DNA from: an uncultured Candidatus Hydrogenedens sp.
Lineage (GTDB): Bacteria > Myxococcota > UBA4151
Direction: 5' to 3'
DNA length: 33,707 bases
Assembly (NCBI GenBank): GCA_902574205.1
Contig: CACGMS010000013.1
Coordinates: 1 to 33,707 of the forward strand
A model generated the notes under the pieces. That model did not search any database and was not told the origin of the DNA. It worked only from the letters and a program-made list of their open reading frames with translations. Below are positions 1 to 8,113 of this stretch, piece after piece (the stretch's first letter is position 1; each line of letters starts with the position of its first letter). The position numbers and the translations under genes are program-made.

Positions 1-276
1 GCGCACAAAGGAGCATCTTGCCTGCTGACCTTGCAAGACGATCAAATCACCCTGACTCCATCTTTTAACCAATTCAGGATCGAGCGCTTTGATCAACACT
101 CGGAGCTCGGCACCTCGTCCAAAATGAAGCAATTCATAGCCGACAGGGACTTCAATTTCCTTGATCGGAGGCGGTGCTGGCTTTTCAATTTTTGAATTCA
201 CCGGTTTTGCCGATTGCGAGGTGCAGTGGGCGGCACTCAACACCAAAGCGATCGGCACAAAGATCACACGGTTCAT
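1..276 (-). CDS. Lipoprotein, 3' part beyond the left edge
   Basis: An open frame runs from an ATG at 276 to the left edge with no stop, giving 92 codons, so the C-terminus is missing. The start MNRVIFVPIALVLSAAHC is a signal peptide ending in a lipobox (LSAAHC), so the product should be a membrane-anchored lipoprotein. A Pro/Lys-rich linker follows, then a short segment containing VGYELLHFGRGAELRVLIK and LVKRWSQGDLIVLQGQQARC. I do not recognise the family. The ATG overlaps the stop of the upstream M23 peptidase as ATGA, which implies translational coupling and supports both this start and a role in the same envelope operon. The gene call is fairly secure; its function is unknown. Confidence 0.72.
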   Translation of the reverse strand, partial: MNRVIFVPIALVLSAAHCTSQSAKPVNSKIEKPAPPPIKEIEVPVGYELLHFGRGAELRVLIKALDPELVKRWSQGDLIVLQGQQARCSFVR

Positions 277-1505
277 AAGGCTTCACCGAGCCAGTCTACA
301 GCACCTTTTGGAAGGGGTTCAATGCCGCTCAACATGGGCAACTCACGCTTCACCCGCGCCAAGAACTGAGCTTTCTTCGCCTTAGGCAGCGCAGCGCCTC
401 GAGCGAACCGCTGCCGCAATGGGTCGACATAACGACCATGTCGCTTCATCCCGTAATGCAGATGAGGCCCGGTCGATCGACCGGTCGTCCCGACTCGACC
501 AATCAACTGACGCTGCGCCACGTACTGACCTTTGCGCACATGGATCCGACTCAAGTGGGCGTAAATCGTCTCATAGCCGTTGGCATGGCTGACGATCACC
601 AATTTACCTGAAGCGCCTGCCCAAGCAGCATACTTCACTCGCCCTCGCGCCACCGTCCACACTTTAGTGCCCGTCGGTGCGCCATAATCAACGCCGTTAT
701 GCTTTTTGCGTTTACCCAGAATTGGATGAAAACGCATACCATAAGACGAGGTAATACGAGTGATCGGAACGGGGTTGCGCAGGAACGCCCGCTGCATGGA
801 TCGCCCGGTCGAGTCATACACCGCAAACCCACCTTTTTTCAGCGCATGGCGAAAAGCGGTCATCTCACCATGCAACCCGCTTTTGTAGATGCCGCTGAGT
901 AAACGACCATAACCAACAAAAACACCATCAAGGTAGAGTTTTTCAACCAAAACAGTGAACTCATCGCCGACGCGAGTTTCACGATAAAAATCCATCGCCC
1001 AGCCAAACAGCTCAACATAGTTGTTGATCAAAACAGGGTACTCACCCAAGTCATCGACGGCTTCAGACAAGGTACTCTTCACTTTACCACGAACCAGCGC
1101 GAGCTTGATGTCGACGGCAAAATCAACCTGGCGTGTCTCAAACCCCTTTGCTCCAGCTTGAGCTCGCCGAACATCAGGTGTCTCGGTCGCATACTCTCGG
1201 CGCACTTCAATAAACTCAACGCGCTGCCCGACTAAGCGAAGCGTCACCAAATCCTTCGGGCGTAATCGCCGATAATCAATGCCCTGTTCTCGTTCTTTCG
1301 TTTTTCGCGTCGCCGAAATCAGCCGATGCGCCTCAGAACCCGGAACTCCCAAATCGTCTAAGACCTCGCCAAACGTTCTCTTCCCGACACGCACAGTGAT
1401 CATCATACGCCGCAACTCAGCTGCGTTCGCTCCTGCATCCAGAACCGTTGGCGAACCGCCATCGCTGGTGCTTGCCAACGCCATGAAAACACTTAGCCCA
1501 ATCAT
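273..1505 (-). CDS. M23 peptidoglycan endopeptidase (MepM-like)
   Basis: This 410-aa protein is a predicted zinc metallo-endopeptidase that cuts peptide cross-links in peptidoglycan. The C-terminal M23/LytM domain (about residues 240-363) keeps the full metal and catalytic set: HNGVD (H269, D273), YAHLSR (H317) and GPHLHY (H348/H350). The lead-in FLRNPVPITRITSSYGMRFH is typical of the MepM/ShyA-like subgroup. About 240 N-terminal residues resemble the regulatory domains that precede M23 in that group. The N-terminus has a short hydrophobic stretch with no positive charge, so export by a classical signal peptide is not obvious. Its ATG overlaps the mltG stop by one base (TGATG) and its own stop overlaps the next lipoprotein start, so the three are co-translated. 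The family is secure; the exact bond cleaved is inferred from the family. Confidence 0.9.
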   Translation of the reverse strand: MIGLSVFMALASTSDGGSPTVLDAGANAAELRRMMITVRVGKRTFGEVLDDLGVPGSEAHRLISATRKTKEREQGIDYRRLRPKDLVTLRLVGQRVEFIEVRREYATETPDVRRAQAGAKGFETRQVDFAVDIKLALVRGKVKSTLSEAVDDLGEYPVLINNYVELFGWAMDFYRETRVGDEFTVLVEKLYLDGVFVGYGRLLSGIYKSGLHGEMTAFRHALKKGGFAVYDSTGRSMQRAFLRNPVPITRITSSYGMRFHPILGKRKKHNGVDYGAPTGTKVWTVARGRVKYAAWAGASGKLVIVSHANGYETIYAHLSRIHVRKGQYVAQRQLIGRVGTTGRSTGPHLHYGMKRHGRYVDPLRQRFARGAALPKAKKAQFLARVKRELPMLSGIEPLPKGAVDWLGEAL

Positions 1506-2578
1506 CAGCGTCTCTTCTTTCTAAAATACTGAATCTGCCATTTGTTGACCGCTTGCCGGTGGCAACGAAGGGTCGGACAAAAGACGTGACTGCCATCGTT
1601 TCGCGACACAAAGAACAAGGCTTTGGTCGTCGCAGGATTGACCGCTGCCTCAATTGCCGCTCGGCCCGCCGCTGCAATCGGCGTCGCCGGCAATCCATGA
1701 TGAACATAGCAATTCCAGGGGTGAGGCATACGAATGTGTTTGCGACGAATGTTGCCGTCGTAACCTACAATTCCATAGATGATAGTCGGGTCGGTTTCGA
1801 GCCGAATCCCCTGCCGCAGACGGTTATGAAAGACACCGGAGATAATAGGTCGCTCGCTCGCTTTTCCCGTTTCTTTTTCCACCACACTCGCCATGCTTAG
1901 AACTTGAACTTGAGACCAACCTAACGCTTTGGCTTTCGCAACGATTTCCGGCTCTTCGAGCACGGCGCGGGTCTGCCCGACCATTTGCTTGATCAGGTCT
2001 CGCTCGGTGGTTGTGCGCGTAAAGGTGTATGTCGTCGGAAAAAGCCAACCTTCGAAGCGCTCGGCATTCGGATGACCGACCACTCGTCGGGGAAATTGAG
2101 GCAGCTTGAGTTGGTCAGCAAATACATCATCTCGTGTCAGCCCACGCAGTCTCTTTTCATCAAGTAATTCGTGGGCACCCAACCGCGCAACGATCTCGCC
2201 CACCCGCAACCCCTCGGGAATAGTGACCGTATAGGTTTTCACTTTGCCCTGATTGAGATGCCCGAGCAGTTCCATCAGCGACCAACTGGTTTGGATTTCA
2301 AATTCGCCAGCCTTGGGCATCGGCACGGCACCCTGCCGCCAGCGCTCGTAACGCAAAGCCCAGTAGGCTTCTTGAGCACTACCCACCAATCCACGCGTTT
2401 CGAGTTCGCCAAGCAATCGGCGAAGACTTGTTCCCTTCTTGACTTCGAGTACCTCATCGCTCGGCACTTCACTCATTGGCGCCTTCAGTGTTGAATCAAT
2501 TCGATCCATTATCAGTTTGAAGGTTACGCCCCCACCGAGGACCATCAACCCCGCCAATATCAAAAGTACCCGTTTCAC
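1505..2578 (-). CDS. mltG: Endolytic murein transglycosylase MltG
   Basis: A 357-aa MltG/YceG protein, an inner-membrane lytic transglycosylase that cuts nascent glycan strands and so helps set their length. Residues 1-24 form a single N-terminal transmembrane anchor. A LysM-like part follows (YTVTIPEGLRVGEIVARLG, about 116-134), then FEGWLFPTTYTF. The catalytic block SVVEKETG contains the expected Glu at 234, followed by HNRL and LETDPTIIYG. The C-terminal signature GLPATPI...ALFFVSRNDGSHVF is present, although the usual N-T-Y before GLP and the E-H-N near the end are altered (NCYVHHGLP, LRCHRQAV). The start is GTG at 2578, with AAGGG nine bases upstream. It sits 6 bp after ruvX, a pairing seen in many bacteria. 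Confidence 0.93.
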   Translation of the reverse strand: MKRVLLILAGLMVLGGGVTFKLIMDRIDSTLKAPMSEVPSDEVLEVKKGTSLRRLLGELETRGLVGSAQEAYWALRYERWRQGAVPMPKAGEFEIQTSWSLMELLGHLNQGKVKTYTVTIPEGLRVGEIVARLGAHELLDEKRLRGLTRDDVFADQLKLPQFPRRVVGHPNAERFEGWLFPTTYTFTRTTTERDLIKQMVGQTRAVLEEPEIVAKAKALGWSQVQVLSMASVVEKETGKASERPIISGVFHNRLRQGIRLETDPTIIYGIVGYDGNIRRKHIRMPHPWNCYVHHGLPATPIAAAGRAAIEAAVNPATTKALFFVSRNDGSHVFCPTLRCHRQAVNKWQIQYFRKKRR

Positions 2579-2584
2579 TATCGA

Positions 2585-2983
2585 CTACCCTTCGCGCCCG
2601 CTCGAGGGCTCCCACGGACCATCGGCCAAAAAGCGCGACAAGATGAGCGCGGCAGCCGCAGCATCTTTATCTAAAGTCGGAAACCGTTGTTTTGCCTCAT
2701 CTGTTGACTCCGCTTCGTCGACAAAAACTAAAGGACGATCGACAGCCTTTGCCAACGCATAAGCGATGCGACGACATTTTCTCGCCGCCTCCCCAAGTTT
2801 ACCTCGCCGTAAGGGTAATCCGAAAACCAAAACATCGACCTCAAGGACAAGCACTTGCTTGTTTAACTCATGCTCCAAAGCGCCTCGATCGACGGTGGGT
2901 AAAGGCTCAACGAGACCGGCTTGAGTACACCAAGCCATCCCGCTGCGCTTCGCTCCAAGGTCAATCGCAAGATAAGTGGTCAT
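2585..2983 (-). CDS. ruvX: RuvX/YqgF family RNase H-fold protein
   Basis: A 132-aa RuvX (YqgF) protein, an RNase H-fold nuclease implicated in 16S rRNA 5' processing and in Holliday-junction resolution. Visible motifs are YLAIDLGAKRSGMAW at the N-terminus (first catalytic Asp), VLVFGLPLRRGKLGEAA in the middle and FVDEAEST near the C-terminus (second acidic site), with a final Asp in TLDKDAAAA. I chose the ATG at 2983 because an AGGAGG lies five bases upstream; the in-frame start at 2998 would sit ahead of that ribosome-binding site. Length fits the family. It opens the operon ruvX-mltG-M23-lipoprotein and is transcribed away from the small lipoprotein at 3067. Confidence 0.9.
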   Translation of the reverse strand: MTTYLAIDLGAKRSGMAWCTQAGLVEPLPTVDRGALEHELNKQVLVLEVDVLVFGLPLRRGKLGEAARKCRRIAYALAKAVDRPLVFVDEAESTDEAKQRFPTLDKDAAAAALILSRFLADGPWEPSSGREG

Positions 2984-3066
2984 AGACACCTCCTGCACTT
3001 GCCACCTTGGAGCCGCAAGTCGAATCGGGTAGCCCTTACCAATAACAGCGCCAGGACTCTGATTAA

Positions 3067-3396
3067 ATGCCTCATCACCTCGCCACCAAAAGTCTCCTTT
3101 TACTCTCGCTTAGCCTAAGCCTTGGCTGCCCTCAAAACAGCACGAAAAAACCCGGATGTGACGAAGCATGTACGGTAGCCAACATGAGCTTCAACGAGCT
3201 GCGAGATCGGTTTGGAAGCAACGAAATACCCAAGCAATTCGCCTTCGCGACGTCATACGTCGAAGGGGTGAGCTATGACGATTTTAAAAAGTGCATCAAC
3301 GAAGCGGTGCAGAAGAAGACCACGGCGGACGCGCTGGGTTGCTCGGCTCGAGCGCACAAGGTCTGCGTCTCAGAATGTATGAAAGACGGTCACTGA
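3067..3396 (+). CDS. Small Cys-rich lipoprotein
   Basis: A 109-aa unrecognised protein. Residues 1-20 form a signal peptide with a hydrophobic run of Leu and Ser ending in LSLSLGC, so Cys21 should be lipidated. The mature part has two CxxxC pairs (CDEAC and CVSEC) plus two other cysteines (KKC, LGC), six in all, which suggests disulfide bonds in the periplasm. The ATG at 3067 has a weak AGGA upstream. It is divergent from ruvX, with a 68-bp or longer shared promoter region, and convergent with the TPR lipoprotein; the two stops are only 3 bp apart, with no visible terminator hairpin. No function can be assigned. Confidence 0.75.
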   Translation: MPHHLATKSLLLLSLSLSLGCPQNSTKKPGCDEACTVANMSFNELRDRFGSNEIPKQFAFATSYVEGVSYDDFKKCINEAVQKKTTADALGCSARAHKVCVSECMKDGH

Positions 3397-3399
3397 CTG

Positions 3400-4656
3400 C
3401 TAGTTGGACGTCTCTTCGACTGGCTCTTTAGAGACATCCGAATCGGTGACTGATTGTGCAGCTAGCTGCTCGGCTTCGGCTTCTCGATCAGAGGCTTCAT
3501 CCAGATTTTTCTCAATTCGCGGATCCAAATATTCGTCGAAATAGAGCTTCTCAACACGAGCCAATTTCTTTTTCGTTTCACGGACCCAAATATTGTCGGT
3601 GCCTGTCCTGGCAGCAAACTCAAGCGCAGAGGTCCACATCTTGATCGCTTTGCGCAACAAAACAGCGACCTTCTTCGTCAGCTCACGCTTGTATTCAAGG
3701 CTTTGTAACTCCGTCAGATCTTCGGGACGTGGCAAATCTTGCATGTGTGCATAGAGCCCCTCATACATGGTCCCGACTTGATGAGCTGCAGCGCTCGCCC
3801 AGCCAAAGTGTCGAGTTCGAATCGCTCGGACATAACTCATTTGAGCATCGAGTAAATGATCACATTTATCGTCCAAAAGCTCAGCCATTTCTTCGGATGT
3901 CTTCGCTGTCGCGAGGTCCACCTTTCTAAAGTCCGTACGGTGCAGTTCCCCTAAATAAAAATGAGCCTGACCCATGTAATAACGATCATCGAGATACTCA
4001 CTTTGTTTCTTGAGGTTATGCTCATCGATGCCTGCCTGAAAACGTCGTCTAGCCTCTTTGAGTTCACCGTTCATAAACAAACCGACACCAAGGCTGACTA
4101 AACTTGCGATACGCATTTCAGTAGGCATCGCGAAGTTATCAAGCAGCGCAGTAAACAAATCGATCACTTCATCATAGTTTCGCTTTTCAGCATAACACGA
4201 CCCCATGGCAAACCGCGCATCGACATAATCTTCAGCATCATCTTCCGGGTCCAGCATATCCACAGCCTCTTCAAAGCGAGGCAGGGCTTCACCGCAACGC
4301 CCTAAACGCTGTAAGCTCGATGCCGAACCCAACAGAGCAAAGACGCGCTGAACCGCGCTCGGATACTCGGCCAATAGACGATTCCAAATGCTGAGCGATT
4401 TCGACCAGTGTTGTTCCTCTTGCGCTCGGCTAGCGAGCTCATAAAGTGCTGCTGCTGACAACCCACCAAGCGGGTCAGGCATCGCTCGTTTCGCTCGGCC
4501 GGCTGAACTAGGAACAGGCCGACCAACAATATGAGTCGGAGCAAAACGATGCCGAGTGACCTGTACCTTTTTGACGTGCTGTTCGTTCGTCGGGCGCTTA
4601 ACCGTCGTTGTACAACTCATCGCTATGAGTGCTAAAGCCGACAATCCCAAACGCAT
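3400..4656 (-). CDS. TPR-repeat lipoprotein
   Basis: A protein of about 418 aa that begins MRLGLSALALIAMSC, a signal peptide with lipobox, so it is probably anchored in the outer or inner membrane. The body is made of tetratricopeptide-like helical pairs, for example YELASRAQEEQHWSKSLSIW, ALPRFEEAVDML and YDEVIDLFTALLDNF, and a very acidic, low-complexity C-terminal tail. TPR proteins usually act as scaffolds. Starts are crowded: a TTG at 4668 and ATGs at 4659 and 4656. I favour 4656 because a GGAG lies six bases upstream; 4659 gives a TGATG overlap with the ATPase gene. Tight coupling to two ArsA-like ATPases suggests a shared job, but this is inference from position only. Confidence 0.82.
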   Translation of the reverse strand: MRLGLSALALIAMSCTTTVKRPTNEQHVKKVQVTRHRFAPTHIVGRPVPSSAGRAKRAMPDPLGGLSAAALYELASRAQEEQHWSKSLSIWNRLLAEYPSAVQRVFALLGSASSLQRLGRCGEALPRFEEAVDMLDPEDDAEDYVDARFAMGSCYAEKRNYDEVIDLFTALLDNFAMPTEMRIASLVSLGVGLFMNGELKEARRRFQAGIDEHNLKKQSEYLDDRYYMGQAHFYLGELHRTDFRKVDLATAKTSEEMAELLDDKCDHLLDAQMSYVRAIRTRHFGWASAAAHQVGTMYEGLYAHMQDLPRPEDLTELQSLEYKRELTKKVAVLLRKAIKMWTSALEFAARTGTDNIWVRETKKKLARVEKLYFDEYLDPRIEKNLDEASDREAEAEQLAAQSVTDSDVSKEPVEETSN

Positions 4657-4658
4657 CA

Positions 4659-5696
4659 TCAACTCCAAAATTCTTCCGGTACCTGGGACGACAGAGCGGC
4701 TAAATCACTCAGACTTTGAGGTTCTTTATCCAAGCATGAGATCGGATGGACCGCCACTCCACTCAAATGCTCAGCCAAATGCTCCAAACGACTCTGATCG
4801 CGCTCTGCCTGCAGCGTGCGAATGTCCGCCCGCTGCTGACCAAAAGCTTTCCACGCCGCGTTCGGTTCAGTTGCCCAGTCGATACGAGGAGGCGCACTCA
4901 CCATGCGATTGGCAAATGCAGCACCGAGCTTGAGCCGTCGAGTTGTCAGCTCAGCGACCAAACGCTTGGCAGCCACTTCACCTTCGCGATCGGGTGCGGT
5001 AACCAGCACGTACTCAGTCTGCTGTCGTCGCTGCAATTCCATCACCTCGCGCCCACGGTCGCCCATAAACTCCAAGACGTCACGACTCAAACTCAAGAAC
5101 TCAATCAACTCATCGAGCATTTGTCGGCCGGTCAAACGGGACAACACTTTGAGCACTAAGGTTCGCGACAAACGAAAACTTCCCTTGCCGATTAACAACT
5201 CTAAAATGCGAGAGTCCATAAAGTCGGCAAAACGCTCGGGCGCGTCGAGGAAGCCGAGCGCATCATTAGCAGGCGGCGTATCCAAAACAATACGGTCAAA
5301 CCCACCCGCTTTGAGCAGGTGCGCCAAATAATCGGTCGTGATAATCTCGGCGCTGCCACCCAGTTCATCGCGTAAATGTTGATAAAATCGATTCGCGAAC
5401 AAACGCTCGACGCTAGACGACTTCATATGGCGTCGAGCCGCGCAACGACCGACCATCTCATCCCAAGCCTTTGCTCGATCGAGTGTCGCCGCATAAAATC
5501 CTGGTTGCGCAGCCACCTGCCCGGGTTGGTGGGGCAAAGCCTCACTGCCCAAGGCTTGAGCTAACCGTTTCGCGGGATCGACGGTCACCACAACCGTCTT
5601 TTCGCCGCGCCGCGCAGCAGCAAGCGCTAAACTGGCGGATAACGTCGTCTTACCCACCCCACCGGGACCTAAGACAATGGTTAAATTGGTAGTCAA
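4659..5696 (-). CDS. ArsA/Get3-like ATPase, subunit A
   Basis: A 345-aa P-loop ATPase of the ArsA/Get3 family. The deviant Walker A motif reads GPGGVGKTT (residues 10-18), with Pro where the family's signature Lys normally sits. Switch I is intact (VTVDPAKRLAQALG, the DPA motif), and the Walker B-like strand is IVLDTPPANDALGFL. Family members act as dimers in arsenite export or tail-anchored protein insertion; here no arsenic genes are near. The start appears to be TTG at 5696, overlapping the stop of the upstream paralogue as TTGA; no ATG or GTG lies before the P-loop and the ribosome-binding site is weak, so translation likely depends on coupling. It probably forms a heterodimer with the product of 5693-6574. 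Confidence 0.88.
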   Translation of the reverse strand: MTTNLTIVLGPGGVGKTTLSASLALAAARRGEKTVVVTVDPAKRLAQALGSEALPHQPGQVAAQPGFYAATLDRAKAWDEMVGRCAARRHMKSSSVERLFANRFYQHLRDELGGSAEIITTDYLAHLLKAGGFDRIVLDTPPANDALGFLDAPERFADFMDSRILELLIGKGSFRLSRTLVLKVLSRLTGRQMLDELIEFLSLSRDVLEFMGDRGREVMELQRRQQTEYVLVTAPDREGEVAAKRLVAELTTRRLKLGAAFANRMVSAPPRIDWATEPNAAWKAFGQQRADIRTLQAERDQSRLEHLAEHLSGVAVHPISCLDKEPQSLSDLAALSSQVPEEFWS

Positions 5697-6574
5697 ACCC
5701 TTGCTCTCAAATGCTCGGCTAACCGAGCGACGACCGCTCGACCCGTCCCGGGAAACTCCGGAAGATCGATACGCTTTAGGCCGGATTGATCAACTGCGGA
5801 ATTCAAACGCTCGTGGTCGGCACGCGCTCGATCCACTTCCGTGCGCAGGAACGCTGCCCACTCGCCGCGTGCTGGAGGCAGGTCACCTTCCGGCGGGACT
5901 GAGGGAACACGATTGCACCAAAGAAACCCAAGCGGAACCTGGGCACGATTTTTCAGAGCTGCTGCGAGTTGAACCGATTCCCTACAACTCATGGATGAAG
6001 CCAAAGTCACGACATGAACTTGGGTCTGTTCGGGGTTACGCAAAAGATTGACGATCGCTTCAGTATCGCGGCGCATCGGGCCCGGAGGCGACACCTGCCT
6101 GATAATCACCGGCGATCGTAATGTGATCAAAGCGTGTCCACTTGCCGGCGCTTCCAACACAATATGATCAAAGCACTTCGGACCCACCTGAGTAAGGTGC
6201 CAATACAGCTTACCCAGTTGATTCACAGCATTTAATCCCGGCACAAAATCCAACAAGTTACGCACCAGCCGATTCGAAAAGACGATTTTAGCGATGCGCT
6301 CAAATTTGAGCACCTTGATCGCGTATTCCAACCGCGCAGCCTCTCCGGTCATCGAAACCGCCCAGACGCCCGGTAAAACTTCTCGTTCAGAATCATCAAG
6401 AGGCAAGCAGCCCAACAAGCGAGACACATCATCAGCACCATCGAGCGTAGCCAACAACACCCTCTTTTTACCTTCTTCAGATAAGGCAAGCGCCAGAGCA
6501 GCGGCGACCGCAGACTTACCCACACCACCTTTTCCGGTGATCACATGAAGTGAGGCTTGGGTTAGATCATCCAT
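5693..6574 (-). CDS. ArsA/Get3-like ATPase, subunit B
   Basis: A 293-aa second ArsA/Get3-like ATPase, first gene of its operon. It keeps the complete deviant Walker A with signature Lys (GKGGVGKSAVAAALA, about residues 14-28), but the switch I DPA motif has become DGA (LATLDGADDVSRLLG) and the Walker B-like Asp is Glu (IVLEAPASGHALITL). It retains the GH step that subunit A has lost. The two proteins thus carry complementary defects. The ATG at 6574 is clear, although the ribosome-binding site is poor. Paired ArsA-like genes of this kind are common in Myxococcota and actinobacteria (the mycobacterial Rv3679/Rv3680 pair is an example). The substrate is unknown; the adjacent TPR lipoprotein may be a partner. 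Confidence 0.88.
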   Translation of the reverse strand: MDDLTQASLHVITGKGGVGKSAVAAALALALSEEGKKRVLLATLDGADDVSRLLGCLPLDDSEREVLPGVWAVSMTGEAARLEYAIKVLKFERIAKIVFSNRLVRNLLDFVPGLNAVNQLGKLYWHLTQVGPKCFDHIVLEAPASGHALITLRSPVIIRQVSPPGPMRRDTEAIVNLLRNPEQTQVHVVTLASSMSCRESVQLAAALKNRAQVPLGFLWCNRVPSVPPEGDLPPARGEWAAFLRTEVDRARADHERLNSAVDQSGLKRIDLPEFPGTGRAVVARLAEHLRARV

Positions 6575-6649
6575 GGGCTGCAGCTAACTTGAATTGCAGG
6601 TAACCTCCACCGACTTGCACTCTCGTCGTCAAGCGGTCATTCATACATC

Positions 6650-7330
6650 ATGAAAATCCTTGTCCTTTTTTGTTTGAGTCTTGGCGCCACCGCCTGTGGC
6701 GGAATAAGCGGCGAATTATCGAACAATACCGGGGTTAATCGCAGCGTTGATCTATCAGGTGCGGTGTTTGCTTGGGTCGATCAAAGCGATTCGGATTTAG
6801 TCAGTTGGGAAAGTCCAAGGCTGGCCCTGGCCTTCACGGGATTATCGCTCGATCCCTCTGACGACCTACTTTCGTTATCGGGTTCGACACTTGCCGATTT
6901 ACAACTGCGCTTTGCAACCGGCGATGTCATCGCGATTGTCGTCCCAGACGCTTCGCGTCAAAGTGGATCACAGACACTTGAAGCTGAACTCGTACCTGGT
7001 GCCTTTCGCTGTCCACCGCTCAATCAACCCCTGATCAACAGTCAACCGTTGGCATGCTTTTCTGCTGCGCCAGAAACCTTGGACTCGTCTGCAGAATTTG
7101 ACGGTTTTGCACCCATCGGACGTAAAGCTAAACTCACCCTAAACTTGGACGAAGGTGGTCGTCAGACGGGCGAAAAGATCGCTGGAACTCTTACACTGAG
7201 TATCGAGCGACTGGACTCTGACTCAGAGCAGGCGGTGACGGGCACCATCAGTGGCTCCTTCTCGGTCTCACTTCTGGGCGAACGATTAGCGGAACGCAAT
7301 CTTCTGATGCTCACAGGCGCTCAGCCATGA
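6650..7330 (+). CDS. Lipoprotein, first of a tandem pair
   Basis: A 226-aa unrecognised lipoprotein. The signal peptide MKILVLFCLSLGATAC ends in a lipobox (Cys16). The mature part looks rich in beta strands, with segments such as DDLLSLSGSTLADLQLRF, KLTLNLDEGG, IAGTLTLSIE and GTISGSFSVSLLGERLAERN. These fit a beta-sandwich type of domain, but no family is recognised. The next gene has the same layout (AW near the N-terminus, DLLSL, an RF-x-GD step, the C-terminal ERLAE-x-N), so the two are likely ancient duplicates. Its TGA overlaps the next ATG as ATGA. The gene starts 75 bp from the divergent ATPase gene. Confidence 0.78.
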   Translation: MKILVLFCLSLGATACGGISGELSNNTGVNRSVDLSGAVFAWVDQSDSDLVSWESPRLALAFTGLSLDPSDDLLSLSGSTLADLQLRFATGDVIAIVVPDASRQSGSQTLEAELVPGAFRCPPLNQPLINSQPLACFSAAPETLDSSAEFDGFAPIGRKAKLTLNLDEGGRQTGEKIAGTLTLSIERLDSDSEQAVTGTISGSFSVSLLGERLAERNLLMLTGAQP

Positions 7331-8097
7331 ATCGCTTCATCAGCCTTCTCGCCATCGCCTCGTGCACGGGACAAAGCGAATCGATCCTCAACATCGAGTC
7401 CGGAGAATTTGAGGGCAATCGAATCCCTATTTTGTCCAATACAGTCATGGCTTGGAACGATGAAATGACCTTCAATGCCGGATACCAAAGGCGCGAGGAC
7501 CCTGCGTTTGAGTTGGTAGCGAGTGAAAGTCAGTTTGATGTCCAACGCGATCTACTCAGCCTGGACGGTGCTGAATTTCTTGATGTCGTTCATCGCTTTC
7601 GATTTGGTGACGGGCTGCATCTTCGCATCAACCAATCTCAAACCCTGATCAAAGGTGATGAGCTCCAGCTCGACAGCAACGAAGGTAGTGACCGCTGGCA
7701 ATTGGCATTTAAGCTTGGTGCTGAAGGCTTGGACTCAGACACTGAACTTGATGACCCCAGACGGGGCTTTCGCTTACCTGGCCAGATTACCGCCAAACTC
7801 AGGATCACCGAACTCGCTCGTAATCCTGACAATCGGATCACCGAACTCGAAGCGGAACTTGAAGTTAAGGTCGATCGCTGTGCACCTAGCGAACACAACC
7901 GGGGAGAAGGTGAAGCATACCGACCCGGTGTCTTTGTTGCGCGTTTAAAGTTGAAACCCATGAGTGAGCGACTCGCCGAACACAATTTGAAATTGCTTCT
8001 GGGGTTGTCGCCCTTGCCCCTTCCGGACAACAATGGTTTTGAGTTCCCTGGCTTTACGAGGAACTGCCGCAACAACCCGAGACCCCCTATTGATTGA
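7327..8097 (+). CDS. Lipoprotein, second of a tandem pair
   Basis: A 256-aa protein beginning MNRFISLLAIASC, a short signal peptide with a lipobox at Cys13. It shares with its upstream neighbour an AW motif (TVMAWND), a DLLSL-x-G motif, an HRFRFGD step, a strand-rich centre (GQITAKLRITEL, ELEAELEVKV) and the C-terminal ERLAEHNLKLLLG. Sequence identity is low overall, so this is remote paralogy. It is longer because of an insert with charged and Pro-rich segments near the C-terminus (PLPLPDNNGFEFPGF). The ATG overlaps the previous stop, implying coupled expression and possibly a complex of the two. Function is unknown. Confidence 0.76.
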   Translation: MNRFISLLAIASCTGQSESILNIESGEFEGNRIPILSNTVMAWNDEMTFNAGYQRREDPAFELVASESQFDVQRDLLSLDGAEFLDVVHRFRFGDGLHLRINQSQTLIKGDELQLDSNEGSDRWQLAFKLGAEGLDSDTELDDPRRGFRLPGQITAKLRITELARNPDNRITELEAELEVKVDRCAPSEHNRGEGEAYRPGVFVARLKLKPMSERLAEHNLKLLLGLSPLPLPDNNGFEFPGFTRNCRNNPRPPID

Positions 8098-8113
8098 AAC
8101 TGTGTAAAACGTC

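Noticed and set aside
4657-4668. TTG start at 4668 for the TPR lipoprotein
   Set aside because: The TTG overlaps the GGAG ribosome-binding site used by the ATG at 4656; the signal peptide is complete from 4656.
4659-6574. Arsenic-resistance operon
   Set aside because: The ATPases are ArsA-like, but no arsB, arsC, arsR or arsD gene is nearby and both subunits show motif changes.
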